Positions 20,761 to 32,677 of a stretch of 64,000 nt of DNA are shown in pieces. The notes beneath the pieces were generated by a model. It saw only the letters and a program-made list of their open reading frames with translations. It did no database searches and had not been told where the DNA came from. The position numbers were made by a program, and so were the translations under genes. Positions within the stretch are counted from its first letter, which is position 1. Each line of letters starts with the position of its first letter. This DNA is from Candidatus Avelusimicrobium vaccinum. GTDB lineage: Bacteria > Elusimicrobiota > Elusimicrobia > Elusimicrobiales > Elusimicrobiaceae. The stretch is taken from positions 1 through 64,000 of the forward strand of contig CADBIY010000003.1 of NCBI GenBank assembly GCA_902794895.1. Reading direction: 5' to 3'.

Positions 20761-20815
20761 GCACCCAACGCTTCTAGGGTGCGAATCCCAACCCCCGAAA
20801 CCGGGGGCTGGGATT
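20761..20815 (-). promoter_or_regulatory. Tandem RNA hairpins between rplL and rpoB
   Basis: The transcript can form a 14-pair hairpin (AAUCCCA-CCCCCG arm, GUUU loop; 20784-20815), then a GCACCC/GGGUGC hairpin (20761-20782). There is no U tract after either, so an RNase III processing site or partial attenuator fits better than a terminator. E. coli has both kinds of element between rplL and rpoB. Confidence 0.65.
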
Positions 20816-20831
20816 AATGAGAGTCTGTTGA

Positions 20832-21215
20832 CTATTTGAGTTCGACGGTACCGCCGGCTTCAGTAATTTTCTTTTTAAGTTCTTCAGCTTCGGCTTTGGC
20901 AACGTTTTCTTTCACGGCTTTCGGAGCACCTTCCACGAGGTCTTTGGCTTCTTTCAAGCCCAAGCCGGTAATTTCGCGAACTACTTTAATAACGCCGATT
21001 TTTTTGGCAGCGTCTACAGCGGTCAACACGACGTTGAATTCATCTTTTTCTTCAGCGGCAGCAGCAGCCGGAGCGGCAGCAGCGGCAACAGCTACGGCCG
21101 GAGCAGCAGCTTTTACGCCGAATTTTTCTTCAATCGCTTTCACGAGTTCGGAAAGTTCCAAAACGGTGAGTTCAGCGATCGCATTTACTAATTCATCTTT
21201 GGTCATTTTAGCCAT
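20832..21215 (-). CDS. rplL: 50S ribosomal protein L7/L12
   Basis: A 127-residue L7/L12. The N-terminal dimerisation part, Ala-rich hinge (roughly residues 33-55) and globular C-terminal domain ([24 protein letters not shown]) are in order. It recruits translation factors from the L10 stalk. Separated from rplJ by 153 bases of structured leader, unusual where the two genes are tightly linked. Confidence 0.97.
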   Translation of the reverse strand: MAKMTKDELVNAIAELTVLELSELVKAIEEKFGVKAAAPAVAVAAAAAPAAAAAEEKDEFNVVLTAVDAAKKIGVIKVVREITGLGLKEAKDLVEGAPKAVKENVAKAEAEELKKKITEAGGTVELK

Positions 21216-21239
21216 TTTATTTATTCCTTTTATTTCTAG

Positions 21240-21298
21240 AGTAGCGGCCTTCTGCTTAACCGGGTTAAGCCCGTACCTTTATCCCTTTCGGGGCTACT
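21240..21298 (-). promoter_or_regulatory. Structured rplL leader, possible three-way junction
   Basis: In RNA sense AGUAGC (21293-21298) pairs with GCUACU (21240-21245), enclosing a CCC-GAAA-GGG tetraloop hairpin (21283-21292) and a GCUUAAC/GUUAAGC hairpin (21254-21270). Together these make a compact three-way junction 25 bases before rplL. This looks like a folded leader; its ligand or protein is unknown. Confidence 0.5.
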
Positions 21299-21327
21299 AC
21301 CGCACTTGGCGGGTTTAGATTTTACCA

Positions 21328-21360
21328 GTTTTCAGTTGGCTGCTAAAGCCAACTGAAAAC
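21328..21360 (-). promoter_or_regulatory. Perfect 14-bp hairpin after rplJ
   Basis: GTTTTCAGTTGGCT (21328-21341) and its exact complement (21347-21360) flank a five-base loop. It lies eight bases after the rplJ stop. The RNA stem ends in AAAAC rather than a U tract, so it is likely a processing or stabilising hairpin that separates rplJ from rplL expression. Confidence 0.6.
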
Positions 21361-21368
21361 CTGACGCG

Positions 21369-21890
21369 TTATTTTTGCTTGTCTTCCAAAGCCTTGATAA
21401 CGTAGGCAAAATCCCGTATCGGAGCTTGCAATACTTGCGCGGATTGTGCAACGGCGTTGTACAATGCACCGGCCAACTTGGACAAGTTTTCTTCTTTGGT
21501 ACCAATGGTAGCCAATTGTTTCACTTGTGCTTCGTCGTACCAGACACCTTCCGAATAGCAAGCACGCAGCTTCAAAGCCGCATTCTTTTTCTGAAAGTCC
21601 ACCAAGGCTTTTGCAACGGCAGCAATATCGCCGCCTACCGCAATTGCCGTCGGCCCTTGAAAGAGTTTTTCGTCCGCTCCTTCAATATTGGCTTGTTTGA
21701 TGGCATGTTCCACAATAGCGTTTCTTTCCACGCGGAATTTTGCTCCCGCGGGAGTTAACGCTTGGCGCACCGCTTCCATTTCGGTAAATTTCAAGCCTTG
21801 GTAGGCTGTGAAAAATACGGTGCCGCCGGTGGTAATTTCAGAAGCCAAGTCTTGCGACTTTTGTTTCTTTTGGTCTTTTGTCAGGTTCAT
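21369..21890 (-). CDS. rplJ: 50S ribosomal protein L10
   Basis: A 173-residue L10, the base of the L12 stalk. N-terminal MNLTKDQKK and the central FQGPTAIAVGG are family features. In most bacteria L10 with L12 represses its own operon through the leader; here a leader of about 200 bases precedes it, consistent with such control. First gene of the transcript that includes rpoBC. Confidence 0.96.
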   Translation of the reverse strand: MNLTKDQKKQKSQDLASEITTGGTVFFTAYQGLKFTEMEAVRQALTPAGAKFRVERNAIVEHAIKQANIEGADEKLFQGPTAIAVGGDIAAVAKALVDFQKKNAALKLRACYSEGVWYDEAQVKQLATIGTKEENLSKLAGALYNAVAQSAQVLQAPIRDFAYVIKALEDKQK

Positions 21891-21979
21891 TTTTTTGCCT
21901 GTTTTTTAACGAAAACTTGTGGTGTATTTTTCTCTTTTTACAGACAGAGAAAACGACAGCCACAGACCCCTTCCCAACA

Positions 21980-21994
21980 TCTTTTCCGTCGGGC
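21980..21994 (-). promoter_or_regulatory. rplJ leader motif shared with rpsJ leader
   Basis: Sense strand GCCCGACGGAAAAGA, identical to the motif at 7044-7058. Here CCCGAC can pair with GUUGGG across a loop of GGAAAAGAU (one G-U pair), giving a clear hairpin about 95 bases before rplJ. Confidence 0.5.
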
Positions 21995-22104
21995 AGAGTC
22001 ATGGTTCTCGTTCAAATCGGGTTTTACTACTACTTAAATTTTATCAAGTTAATCTGCCTAATGCAACCCTTTTTGCATACGTTCTATCCGCAGATTACTT
22101 ACAT

Positions 22105-22133
22105 ATTATAACAAAATCCGTTTTGGCGCGCAA
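22105..22133 (-). promoter_or_regulatory. Promoter of the rplJL-rpoBC operon
   Basis: Minus strand TTGCGC (22128-22133), 17-base spacer, perfect TATAAT (22105-22110). It predicts a leader of about 200 bases before rplJ. Confidence 0.6.
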
Positions 22134-22143
22134 GCAGATCAAA

Positions 22144-24549
22144 CTAATAGTTAAAGGGTTGTCTATCAAGCAGGTCTGATAGATTATCAATCCGGTCCGG
22201 TTGCTTAGCAAGGCTGCCTTGTTCTTGTTTGGTCCTCTTCTTATCCGTTTTTACAGATACAGGGCTAAAAATCTTATTAGAAAAATATTCTTCGGCTTGT
22301 TTTTGTTCTTGTTCTTTTTGGTAACGCTTATAGGCCGCATGAGACATCATGGCCATAGAGGAATCTCTTTCCAAGGGGCCTAAAGCCTCAACCTGCTTTT
22401 GCAGGGAGGCATTTTCTGCTTCTAAAAAATGGACTAATTCTCCTAAGGAGTAGTCTTTTTTCCGCATTTCTTCCCAATTTTTTTCCCCTTCTATAACGCC
22501 TTTATGTGAACAAATGGTGGCAAAATTTTTCTCAATCTGTTCAAAAAGAGTCTGCAAACGCGGATCTTCTGCCCAAAAACCGCGGGCTAGCGCCTGGGAT
22601 TTTATTTGCCACAAGTTGTACCATTCATTCGCGTGTTCCGATATCCACCAATAAGGAGGACGTGCCCAGTATTTTTCCAAACTCATGTATCCTTCTTTTT
22701 GCGCCAAACGGATTCGCTCTTCCTGCGTCTTCTTTGCACGATTAACCAAGTGTTCAAATTGCGTAGGCGACATAAGCAGCGGGTATCCTATATGTTCATC
22801 CATCCCTTGCCAAGGAATCTTTCCCAGCAAACCCATTTTTTCAAGAAGCTCAAATTCAATTTTTGCACACTTCGCTGTTTCCTCACGCCTCAGGGATTCG
22901 GTTTCTCTATCATATTCCATAACACGTTCGTTGATAACTTCGGCGGAAACCTCATACGGATAAGGAAAAAGGAGTTCCGCCACCACTAAAGAAAAAAGAT
23001 AAGGTTTCCCCTCCGCATCCTTGAATTGAATTTCTTCTTTCGACTCGTCGGGTTCCCAGGCAGACTGCTCCCCCTGTTGTGAGATCTTCCAGCTTAAATA
23101 AACCGGGTAACGGCAACTGCTTGAAAACCCCTCTGCAAAAGAAATCCTTTGTTCCACGACCGTATCCCCATTTTCATTTTGCATCACATTCCAGTAAATA
23201 GTGGCTACACCCTGTTCTTTTCCAGGAGCAGAATAGAACAACTCGTTTCCATTCGTTTGCCCAGGGCCGAATTGCCACTGCTCGTTTAACCGATGAATTT
23301 CGCCGGAAGTTTTTAATAAACTCTCCTGGATAAAACTTTCCGGCATTCCTTCTGCATCTTCTATCATAGATGCCAGATTGTCATGCCCATTTTTTAGCCT
23401 TTTATACACATGAGAAGAAGCCTGCGTTTCTCCGGAAATCCCCTTATAAATTATTTGGAAATAATCTTCTAAATGCCCGGCTAAATCTTCTATTATCCCG
23501 TATACACGATCTCCCTGATAAAACAACTGCCATTCTCGCCCTTGTTGATCCGTCGCGGAGGAAATTTCTCCTTTTTGATTATACTTCCACGAAGTAAATA
23601 ATGGAATATACTCCGGCAAATCGGAACGAACCGGCTCGTCAAACAAGTCAAATATTTTCTTTCTTTTAATCGCTCCCGTCCTCGTGTAGTAGGTAATGTA
23701 AAGTTTCTTTTCTATTTGTATAAAAAGGGGTGGGCGGTCAAGCATAAATCCGTTTTTATAATACGCTCCGTCCTCACACATACTTTGCCAACCGCTCGAT
23801 TCGCCGCGTGAATAATGTTTGATGAGGTCAATAAGATTAATCAGCCCATCCACATCGCGGCAGCCAACCTCATGCGCAGTGCTCATCATACTATCCATCG
23901 GCCAGCTGGAACCATACTTAAAGCTTACGTTCGGCAGCGTCCCATTATCCTCATGCAGCCACTCTTTGGCACCCCCATGGTAAAGGTCTGAAAATCCCAA
24001 CCAATGTCCAAATTCATGAGTTATAATCCTTTCCACTTCGACATCATTAAATTTAATCACCATGGTTTTGTCGAGTGGGCTATAAGCGCCCGTATAGAAA
24101 AAAGTCAGATCTTCAACCTTTTTTTTGCCGTCTAGAAAAATAACATCTGGTTTTGGAGCCTTTGAACGAGTTTTCACACGTTTATTAGACGAAGGGCATG
24201 GAACTTCTTCCAGTTCAAGCGGTTGTTCCAGCGCCGCAATAACATCTTCAAATTCGTCTTTATCCAGGCGTCGGTCCAGATATTCCAATGCCTTTAAGCG
24301 CCACGAATCCCAAGCAAAAGAAAACAGGGCGCTGGCTTTTTTCGATAATTTTTTTTGGGCTTCCCCATCCACAACATCCTCGTCGACACAGGCCGCATAA
24401 TAAATTGTTTCCCCATCGATAACTTTTTCCAAATTTGTTTTTTTACCTTTTTTCAAAGCATCCTCTGTTTCTTGCATCAGAATCCAAGCCGACGACGAAC
24501 CCGCCATCATACCCATACAAAAAATAAATAAAAAAATCTTTTTTAGCAT
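22144..24549 (-). CDS. Exported metzincin-like zinc protease
   Basis: An 801-residue exported protein. The start at 24549 is preceded by GGAGA six bases upstream and begins a signal peptide (LKKIFLFIFCMGMMAGSSSA). A zinc site HEFGHWLGFSD lies at residues 178-188: HExxHxxGxxD, with Asp in the third position where most metzincins have His. DSMMSTAHE about 45 residues later is a plausible Met-turn. The remaining 550 residues contain long charged helices near the C-terminus. I infer a secreted or periplasmic metallopeptidase with an unrecognised large C-terminal part. It stands alone, divergent from the kinase gene at 24626. Confidence 0.7.
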   Translation of the reverse strand: MLKKIFLFIFCMGMMAGSSSAWILMQETEDALKKGKKTNLEKVIDGETIYYAACVDEDVVDGEAQKKLSKKASALFSFAWDSWRLKALEYLDRRLDKDEFEDVIAALEQPLELEEVPCPSSNKRVKTRSKAPKPDVIFLDGKKKVEDLTFFYTGAYSPLDKTMVIKFNDVEVERIITHEFGHWLGFSDLYHGGAKEWLHEDNGTLPNVSFKYGSSWPMDSMMSTAHEVGCRDVDGLINLIDLIKHYSRGESSGWQSMCEDGAYYKNGFMLDRPPLFIQIEKKLYITYYTRTGAIKRKKIFDLFDEPVRSDLPEYIPLFTSWKYNQKGEISSATDQQGREWQLFYQGDRVYGIIEDLAGHLEDYFQIIYKGISGETQASSHVYKRLKNGHDNLASMIEDAEGMPESFIQESLLKTSGEIHRLNEQWQFGPGQTNGNELFYSAPGKEQGVATIYWNVMQNENGDTVVEQRISFAEGFSSSCRYPVYLSWKISQQGEQSAWEPDESKEEIQFKDAEGKPYLFSLVVAELLFPYPYEVSAEVINERVMEYDRETESLRREETAKCAKIEFELLEKMGLLGKIPWQGMDEHIGYPLLMSPTQFEHLVNRAKKTQEERIRLAQKEGYMSLEKYWARPPYWWISEHANEWYNLWQIKSQALARGFWAEDPRLQTLFEQIEKNFATICSHKGVIEGEKNWEEMRKKDYSLGELVHFLEAENASLQKQVEALGPLERDSSMAMMSHAAYKRYQKEQEQKQAEEYFSNKIFSPVSVKTDKKRTKQEQGSLAKQPDRIDNLSDLLDRQPFNY

Positions 24550-24619
24550 AGTATCTCTCCACAAATCCCTTTGATTTTTTATGTTAGTATATTTTCTCCT
24601 ATCTTGTAAATTGTTTTGC

Positions 24620-24625
24620 TACAAT
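24620..24625 (+). promoter_or_regulatory. -10 immediately before kinase start (leaderless?)
   Basis: TACAAT ends one base before ATG 24626 and seven bases before ATG 24632, and no Shine-Dalgarno is visible. A transcript starting at 24632 would be leaderless. No good -35 is seen. Confidence 0.35.
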
Positions 24626-25414
24626 ATGGATATGACACAAAAAACAACCCGCGAAATTTTTACGGTCCCCAACACCGGCTTGCCGGAAAATTTTATTCCC
24701 GGTTTGCCAAAGACGTTTAGTGCGTCGGGAGAAATTATCCACAACGCACGAAATCAAATCCGCGTGTACGACGTAAACAATCAAAAAGTAAACGTAAAAA
24801 AATTTTGCATTCCGCCTATTGTCAACCGCATCTTATATTCGTGGGGCTGGCGCATCCCCAAAGCAAAAAAGACATTTTTAAACGCACAGAAAATCGTCGC
24901 CCGTGGGTTTCAAACGCCAAGACCCTATGGCTACATCATTGAACGTAACGGCTGGATGATTAGTTTTTCATACTTTATCAGTCAGCAAGTGCTTGGAAAA
25001 AAACCCATTCGTGAGGCCGGATTTGATAAAGATTTAATTCGTGCGCTGGCCCGGTATACCGCAGATTTGCACCAAAAAGGTTTGATGCACAAAGACTATA
25101 CTCCCGGAAACATTTTATATTCCGTGGAAAACGGAAAATACGATTTTTGGCTTGTGGATATTAACCGCTTCCGCGTGCAAGAAAAACCGATTGCTTTATG
25201 GCTAGTGGTGCAAAATTTGATGCAACCGTTTCACGAAGATGAGCCGCTTAAATTCTTTGTGCTGGAATATGCCAAAGTACGCGGGCTAAGCCCTAAAATT
25301 TATCTTCCGGTGTGGCTAATTCGCCATACCCGTAATTGTTACGATAAAACAAAACGCGCACTTAAAAAATTGCCCGGTGCCAATTTGTTACTTGGGAAAC
25401 CACTAAAAAAATAG
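24626..25414 (+). CDS. KdoK/WaaP-like small-molecule kinase
   Basis: A 262-residue protein-kinase-fold enzyme of the lipopolysaccharide kinase (WaaP/KdkA) type. The catalytic loop is HKDYTPGNIL, with His155, Asp157 and Asn162; the metal-binding Asp follows in DFWLVD about 20 residues later. Such enzymes phosphorylate Kdo or heptose of lipid A-core on the cytosolic face of the inner membrane. No other LPS genes adjoin it, so the substrate is inferred only. Start at 24626 or 24632; the upstream in-frame ATG at 24581 lacks a ribosome site. Confidence 0.75.
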   Translation: MDMTQKTTREIFTVPNTGLPENFIPGLPKTFSASGEIIHNARNQIRVYDVNNQKVNVKKFCIPPIVNRILYSWGWRIPKAKKTFLNAQKIVARGFQTPRPYGYIIERNGWMISFSYFISQQVLGKKPIREAGFDKDLIRALARYTADLHQKGLMHKDYTPGNILYSVENGKYDFWLVDINRFRVQEKPIALWLVVQNLMQPFHEDEPLKFFVLEYAKVRGLSPKIYLPVWLIRHTRNCYDKTKRALKKLPGANLLLGKPLKK

Positions 25415-25417
25415 ATT

Positions 25418-25450
25418 AAAAATCCCCCGGTTGTTTTACCGGGGGATTTT
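25418..25450. terminator. Bidirectional terminator
   Basis: AAAATCCCCCGG and CCGGGGGATTTT flank an eight-base loop, between the convergent kinase gene and the broken gene on the minus strand. Confidence 0.88.
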
Positions 25451-25464
25451 AATTCGTTTAAAAT

Positions 25465-25920
25465 TTATTGTTTAACAACTCGCACCACGTCCGGAACGGC
25501 CATGGCGTCCAGCGCATTGATCCAGCTGACTTTACGTTGCGACGTTTCTTTGCCAAAGGAAACGATATCTTCTTTTTTACGGTCTGCGGATAGCAAATAG
25601 CGCCGATAAACATACTGTATAGACAAAGGAACACCTTTTTGGGAAGTTGTGCGAAATAAGTTAAATTCCAATATATTTCCCTCTATCATGATATACGAAA
25701 CAAGCCCATCTCCCGTTTGTTCGTTGGATGCCAATATGTATTTAATGCCCGGATATTTCTTTGCGTAATTACCTGCAATATATTGCGCGATTTGTAGGGG
25801 AGAGGCATTGACTCCGTTAATTCTAGTGGGCGGATAATTTTTTCAAACAAAATTCGCACAGTTCTAGGCGCAAACGAGGAAGGTATACTGGCGGCACGCG
25901 CGCAAAAAATAAAACACCGA
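25465..25920 (-). pseudogene. Frameshifted exported-protein gene
   Basis: The minus strand is open from about 25848 to the stop at 25465 and encodes GNYAKKYPGIKYILASNEQ and further residues, but the frame has no ATG. A run of six A at 25838-25843 marks a frame change: adding one A joins it to an upstream frame reading CFIFCARAASIPSSFAPR, which looks like the end of a signal peptide. No start codon is found upstream, so the gene is truncated as well. Either a pseudogene or an assembly indel plus a lost start. A shorter gene from TTG 25734 is possible but would leave the extended frame unexplained. Family unknown. Confidence 0.45.
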
Positions 25921-25962
25921 ACTTATGGGGAGAGAAAAATAGCACAACAAAATAAAACTTTT

Positions 25963-26092
25963 CGGTATGTTTTCAAATTTGAGACAGATTTACACCGTAT
26001 GTTACCCCGCAGCGTACGTCTGCAAGACAACGCAAAGCGTTGCAAGTACGTAAGGGGGAAATCGGTGCAAAGATGGCCAAATTTGGAAACCG
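25963..26092. repeat. Long imperfect palindrome
   Basis: The two halves are imperfect reverse complements around AAA at 26034-26036. Matching blocks include CGGT, CAAATTTG, a TTTACACCG/TTTGCACCG pair, CCCC, TACGT, TGCAA and AACGC. The transcript would fold as one long irregular hairpin of about 130 bases. It may be a small mobile-element remnant or a structured RNA. Confidence 0.5.
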
Positions 26093-26114
26093 TTAAATCG
26101 CGACATAACCCCCA

Positions 26115-26148
26115 TTAAAAAGGCCCCTTTTTTATAAGGGGCCTCTTT
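26115..26148 (-). terminator. Terminator of the rRNA operon
   Basis: AGGCCCCTT pairs with AAGGGGCCT; on the minus strand the stem is followed by a U run. It lies about 20 bases downstream of the 5S processing stem. Confidence 0.85.
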
Positions 26149-26155
26149 AATGGAC

Positions 26156-26303
26156 AGAGGCTTTGATGAGACCGACATCGATCTACTCTCTCAGCGCCGA
26201 ATTGGGCGCCAATACCATCGACCCTTACGAGCTTAACTGCCGTGTTCGGAATGGGAACGGGTGTGACCTCGTCGGAATTAATATCAGTCTCATCAAAGCC
26301 TCT
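26156..26303 (-). promoter_or_regulatory. 17-bp processing stem around 5S rRNA
   Basis: AGAGGCTTTGATGAGAC (26156-26172) and its exact complement (26287-26303) enclose the 5S gene. This perfect stem is a likely ribonuclease processing site. Confidence 0.7.
26168..26283 (-). rRNA. rrf: 5S ribosomal RNA
   Basis: Minus strand contains the conserved 5S core CCGTTCCCATTCCGAAC and GCAGTTAAGC. Ends are approximate; the terminal stem pairs CCGAC with GTCGG. Last gene of the rrn operon. Confidence 0.9.
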
Positions 26304-26453
26304 ATGTTAAAAGAACAAATTTGAAAAGGAACCGTATTGCAACAATTCCTTTTACGTTGAAATCTTGCTCGCCGTTTACTAGACGGGTCATCACATCCTT
26401 TCAACGCTAGATAACTTAGAAAAGCGCAAGTGTTTTCACTTACATATTCTATT

Positions 26454-29491
<3,038 letters not shown>

Positions 29492-29810
29492 TACAGATTT
29501 TGGTCATTTCAAATGCTAGATATTGCTATCTATATTTTTGTTTATGATAACCATTAACTTTTCAGTTAATTGCTCTCATGCATCATTGTGTAAGTGTAAG
29601 TATATCTAATCACATTTAAATATACAAACGCTTGGCTTTTCTAAAATATACTTTCATTCTCTTTGCTACCCGCCAGTTTCTTTAATATATTAAGAAACCA
29701 ACTTCTGGAGACTTATAAGAGACGATTGAGTATAAGTTATCTAATTTTCAAAGAACTACAAATCTGACGCAACATATATTAGGATTGCTAAGGTTTTTGG
29801 TCAAAAGTTG
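29492..29810 (-). other. tRNA-Ala to 23S spacer with boxA-like site
   Basis: A 319-base AT-rich internal spacer. It holds a GTTTCTT/AAGAAAC hairpin around 29690 and a boxA-like TTCTTTGAAAA at 29744-29754 on the transcribed strand, as expected for rRNA antitermination ahead of 23S. I see no gene in it. Confidence 0.5.
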
Positions 29811-29883
29811 TGGAGCTGATCGGGATCGAACCGACGACCTCCTGCTTGCAAAGCAGGCGCTCTCCCAACTGAGCTACAGCCCC
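29811..29883 (-). tRNA. tRNA-Ala (UGC)
   Basis: Complete cloverleaf on the minus strand: acceptor GGGGCTG/CAGCTCC, anticodon stem CCTGC/GCAGG, loop TTTGCAA with anticodon TGC, discriminator A. CCA is not encoded (CAA follows). Standard position in the 16S-23S spacer. Confidence 0.96.
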
Positions 29884-29898
29884 ATTAGTACGTTGCTG

Positions 29899-29972
29899 TG
29901 GGCCCGGAAGGAATTGAACCTTCGACCTCACGCTTATCAAGCGTGCGCTCTAACCAGCTGAGCTACGAGCCC
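29899..29972 (-). tRNA. tRNA-Ile (GAU)
   Basis: Cloverleaf with acceptor GGGCTCG/CGGGCCC, anticodon stem CACGC/GCGTG and loop TTGATAA (anticodon GAT). CCA is not encoded. It lies 16S-proximal in the spacer, before tRNA-Ala. Confidence 0.96.
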
Positions 29973-30099
29973 AAGCTATTCAAATAAAGAGCATAAACTC
30001 TAAAAACCTTGCTATGTGCGAGTGGCCGACTTGAAACGGACAGTGCTAAGCACTCCAATTAAAGCTACCGACCTATTCTAAATTCCGAAGAAAATAGAA

Positions 30100-31612
<1,513 letters not shown>

Positions 31613-31902
31613 AATTAATTACCTTTAAACTGCAAGCAATCTAAAGGCAACCAATCGCTAACGATGAGCTGTTGACTTTTGACTCTACTTGTTTTGAATT
31701 AACTTGGTGTCTTATTTTTAAAGTATAAGACTTAACTTAATGAGCTTTGAACTGTTTCTTCCTTACGGATTCTTCCGGTTCAAATCGCCCATTCGCACAT
31801 TGCTGTCAAATTTTCATAGAGCGAAAATCCCTCGTTGCTTTTTCTTTATTTTAAAAAAGCAATGGAATTTTTAACTTCTTACAGCTTCTTTACTGTAAGA
31901 TT

Positions 31903-31931
31903 ATTATAGCAAAAAATTTAATATTTGTCAA
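31903..31931 (-). promoter_or_regulatory. rrn promoter, 16S-proximal
   Basis: TTGACA (31926-31931), 17-base spacer ending in TGC, TATAAT (31903-31908): perfect consensus with an extended -10. Confidence 0.85.
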
Positions 31932-31991
31932 GCCTTTTATTTTGGCTTATTGCTTCAACTACTCAGCTTGTCAATTTCTTACTACATTATT

Positions 31992-32020
31992 ATTAAAGCA
32001 TATTTTTAAACTTTTGTCAA
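31992..32020 (-). promoter_or_regulatory. rrn promoter, second
   Basis: TTGACA (32015-32020), 17-base spacer ending in TGC, TTTAAT (31992-31997). Confidence 0.7.
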
Positions 32021-32336
32021 GTTTTTCTTGATCTACGTCTAACGGCTTGCTTTTTACCTAATTAACTGATTAAACATTAAGCCTTTTTGTACTTCTTGGT
32101 ATATTCAAGGAAGTCATGGCCGCTATGGACCGAAGGGAATAAGACTTAATAACTAATATTATTTTTATAGGTGGTGTAAAACTAACTTGATCAACTTGGC
32201 TCAGTCCACCGGCTGCCTTTTCTAATATAAGGAGGTGTTTCGCTGTTGAAAAGTTTTCTGTTTACAACTTTTATAAAAACTTTATAATTAAAGAAGTTTT
32301 GTTGCTTTTTAAAGATCAATTTAAGACTACTTAAAT

Positions 32337-32365
32337 AGTCTATCAAAAAAAGACAGAAAAGTCAA
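32337..32365 (-). promoter_or_regulatory. rrn promoter, third
   Basis: TTGACT (32360-32365), 17-base spacer, TAGACT (32337-32342). Weaker than the others. Confidence 0.5.
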
Positions 32366-32454
32366 GACCCATTTTTCTAATTTTTTCAAAAACTTGAAAA
32401 AGGGTTCTTGAAAACTTCTGTGGAAACAAACCGTTTTTGTTTCCTTATATAACT

Positions 32455-32483
32455 AGTATAGCAATTTGAAAAACTTTTGTCAA
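32455..32483 (-). promoter_or_regulatory. rrn promoter, distal
   Basis: TTGACA (32478-32483), 17-base spacer ending in TGC, TATACT (32455-32460). The bases after the -35 (AAAGTTT) match the second promoter, suggesting duplication. Confidence 0.7.
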
Positions 32484-32677
32484 CATTTTTTTCTTCGTCG
32501 GGAAAAAATATATTTTGACCGGACACACAAAAACTATATCAAAATTTTCGGTGCAAAATTTTTCAAAGCAACTATATGTAAAAGGATAGTATTTTTTTTG
32601 AAATGAGTCAAATCAATTCGGCCAAAAGAAAAAGGGCTCTTAAACCAACAGAGCCCTTAATGCTTAAGTACCTAAAA

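Larger units (their letters stand above)
31613..32677 (-). other. rRNA operon promoter and leader region
   Basis: About 1.06 kb without a clear protein gene. It contains four near-consensus minus-strand promoters and leader hairpins, among them CTTACAG/CTGTAAG at the last start, TTGCTTTTT/AAAAAGCAA (31836-31864) and GTCTTAT/ATAAGAC (31709-31731). On the plus strand there is a strong Shine-Dalgarno with a 13-codon frame (32229-32287). Confidence 0.65.
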
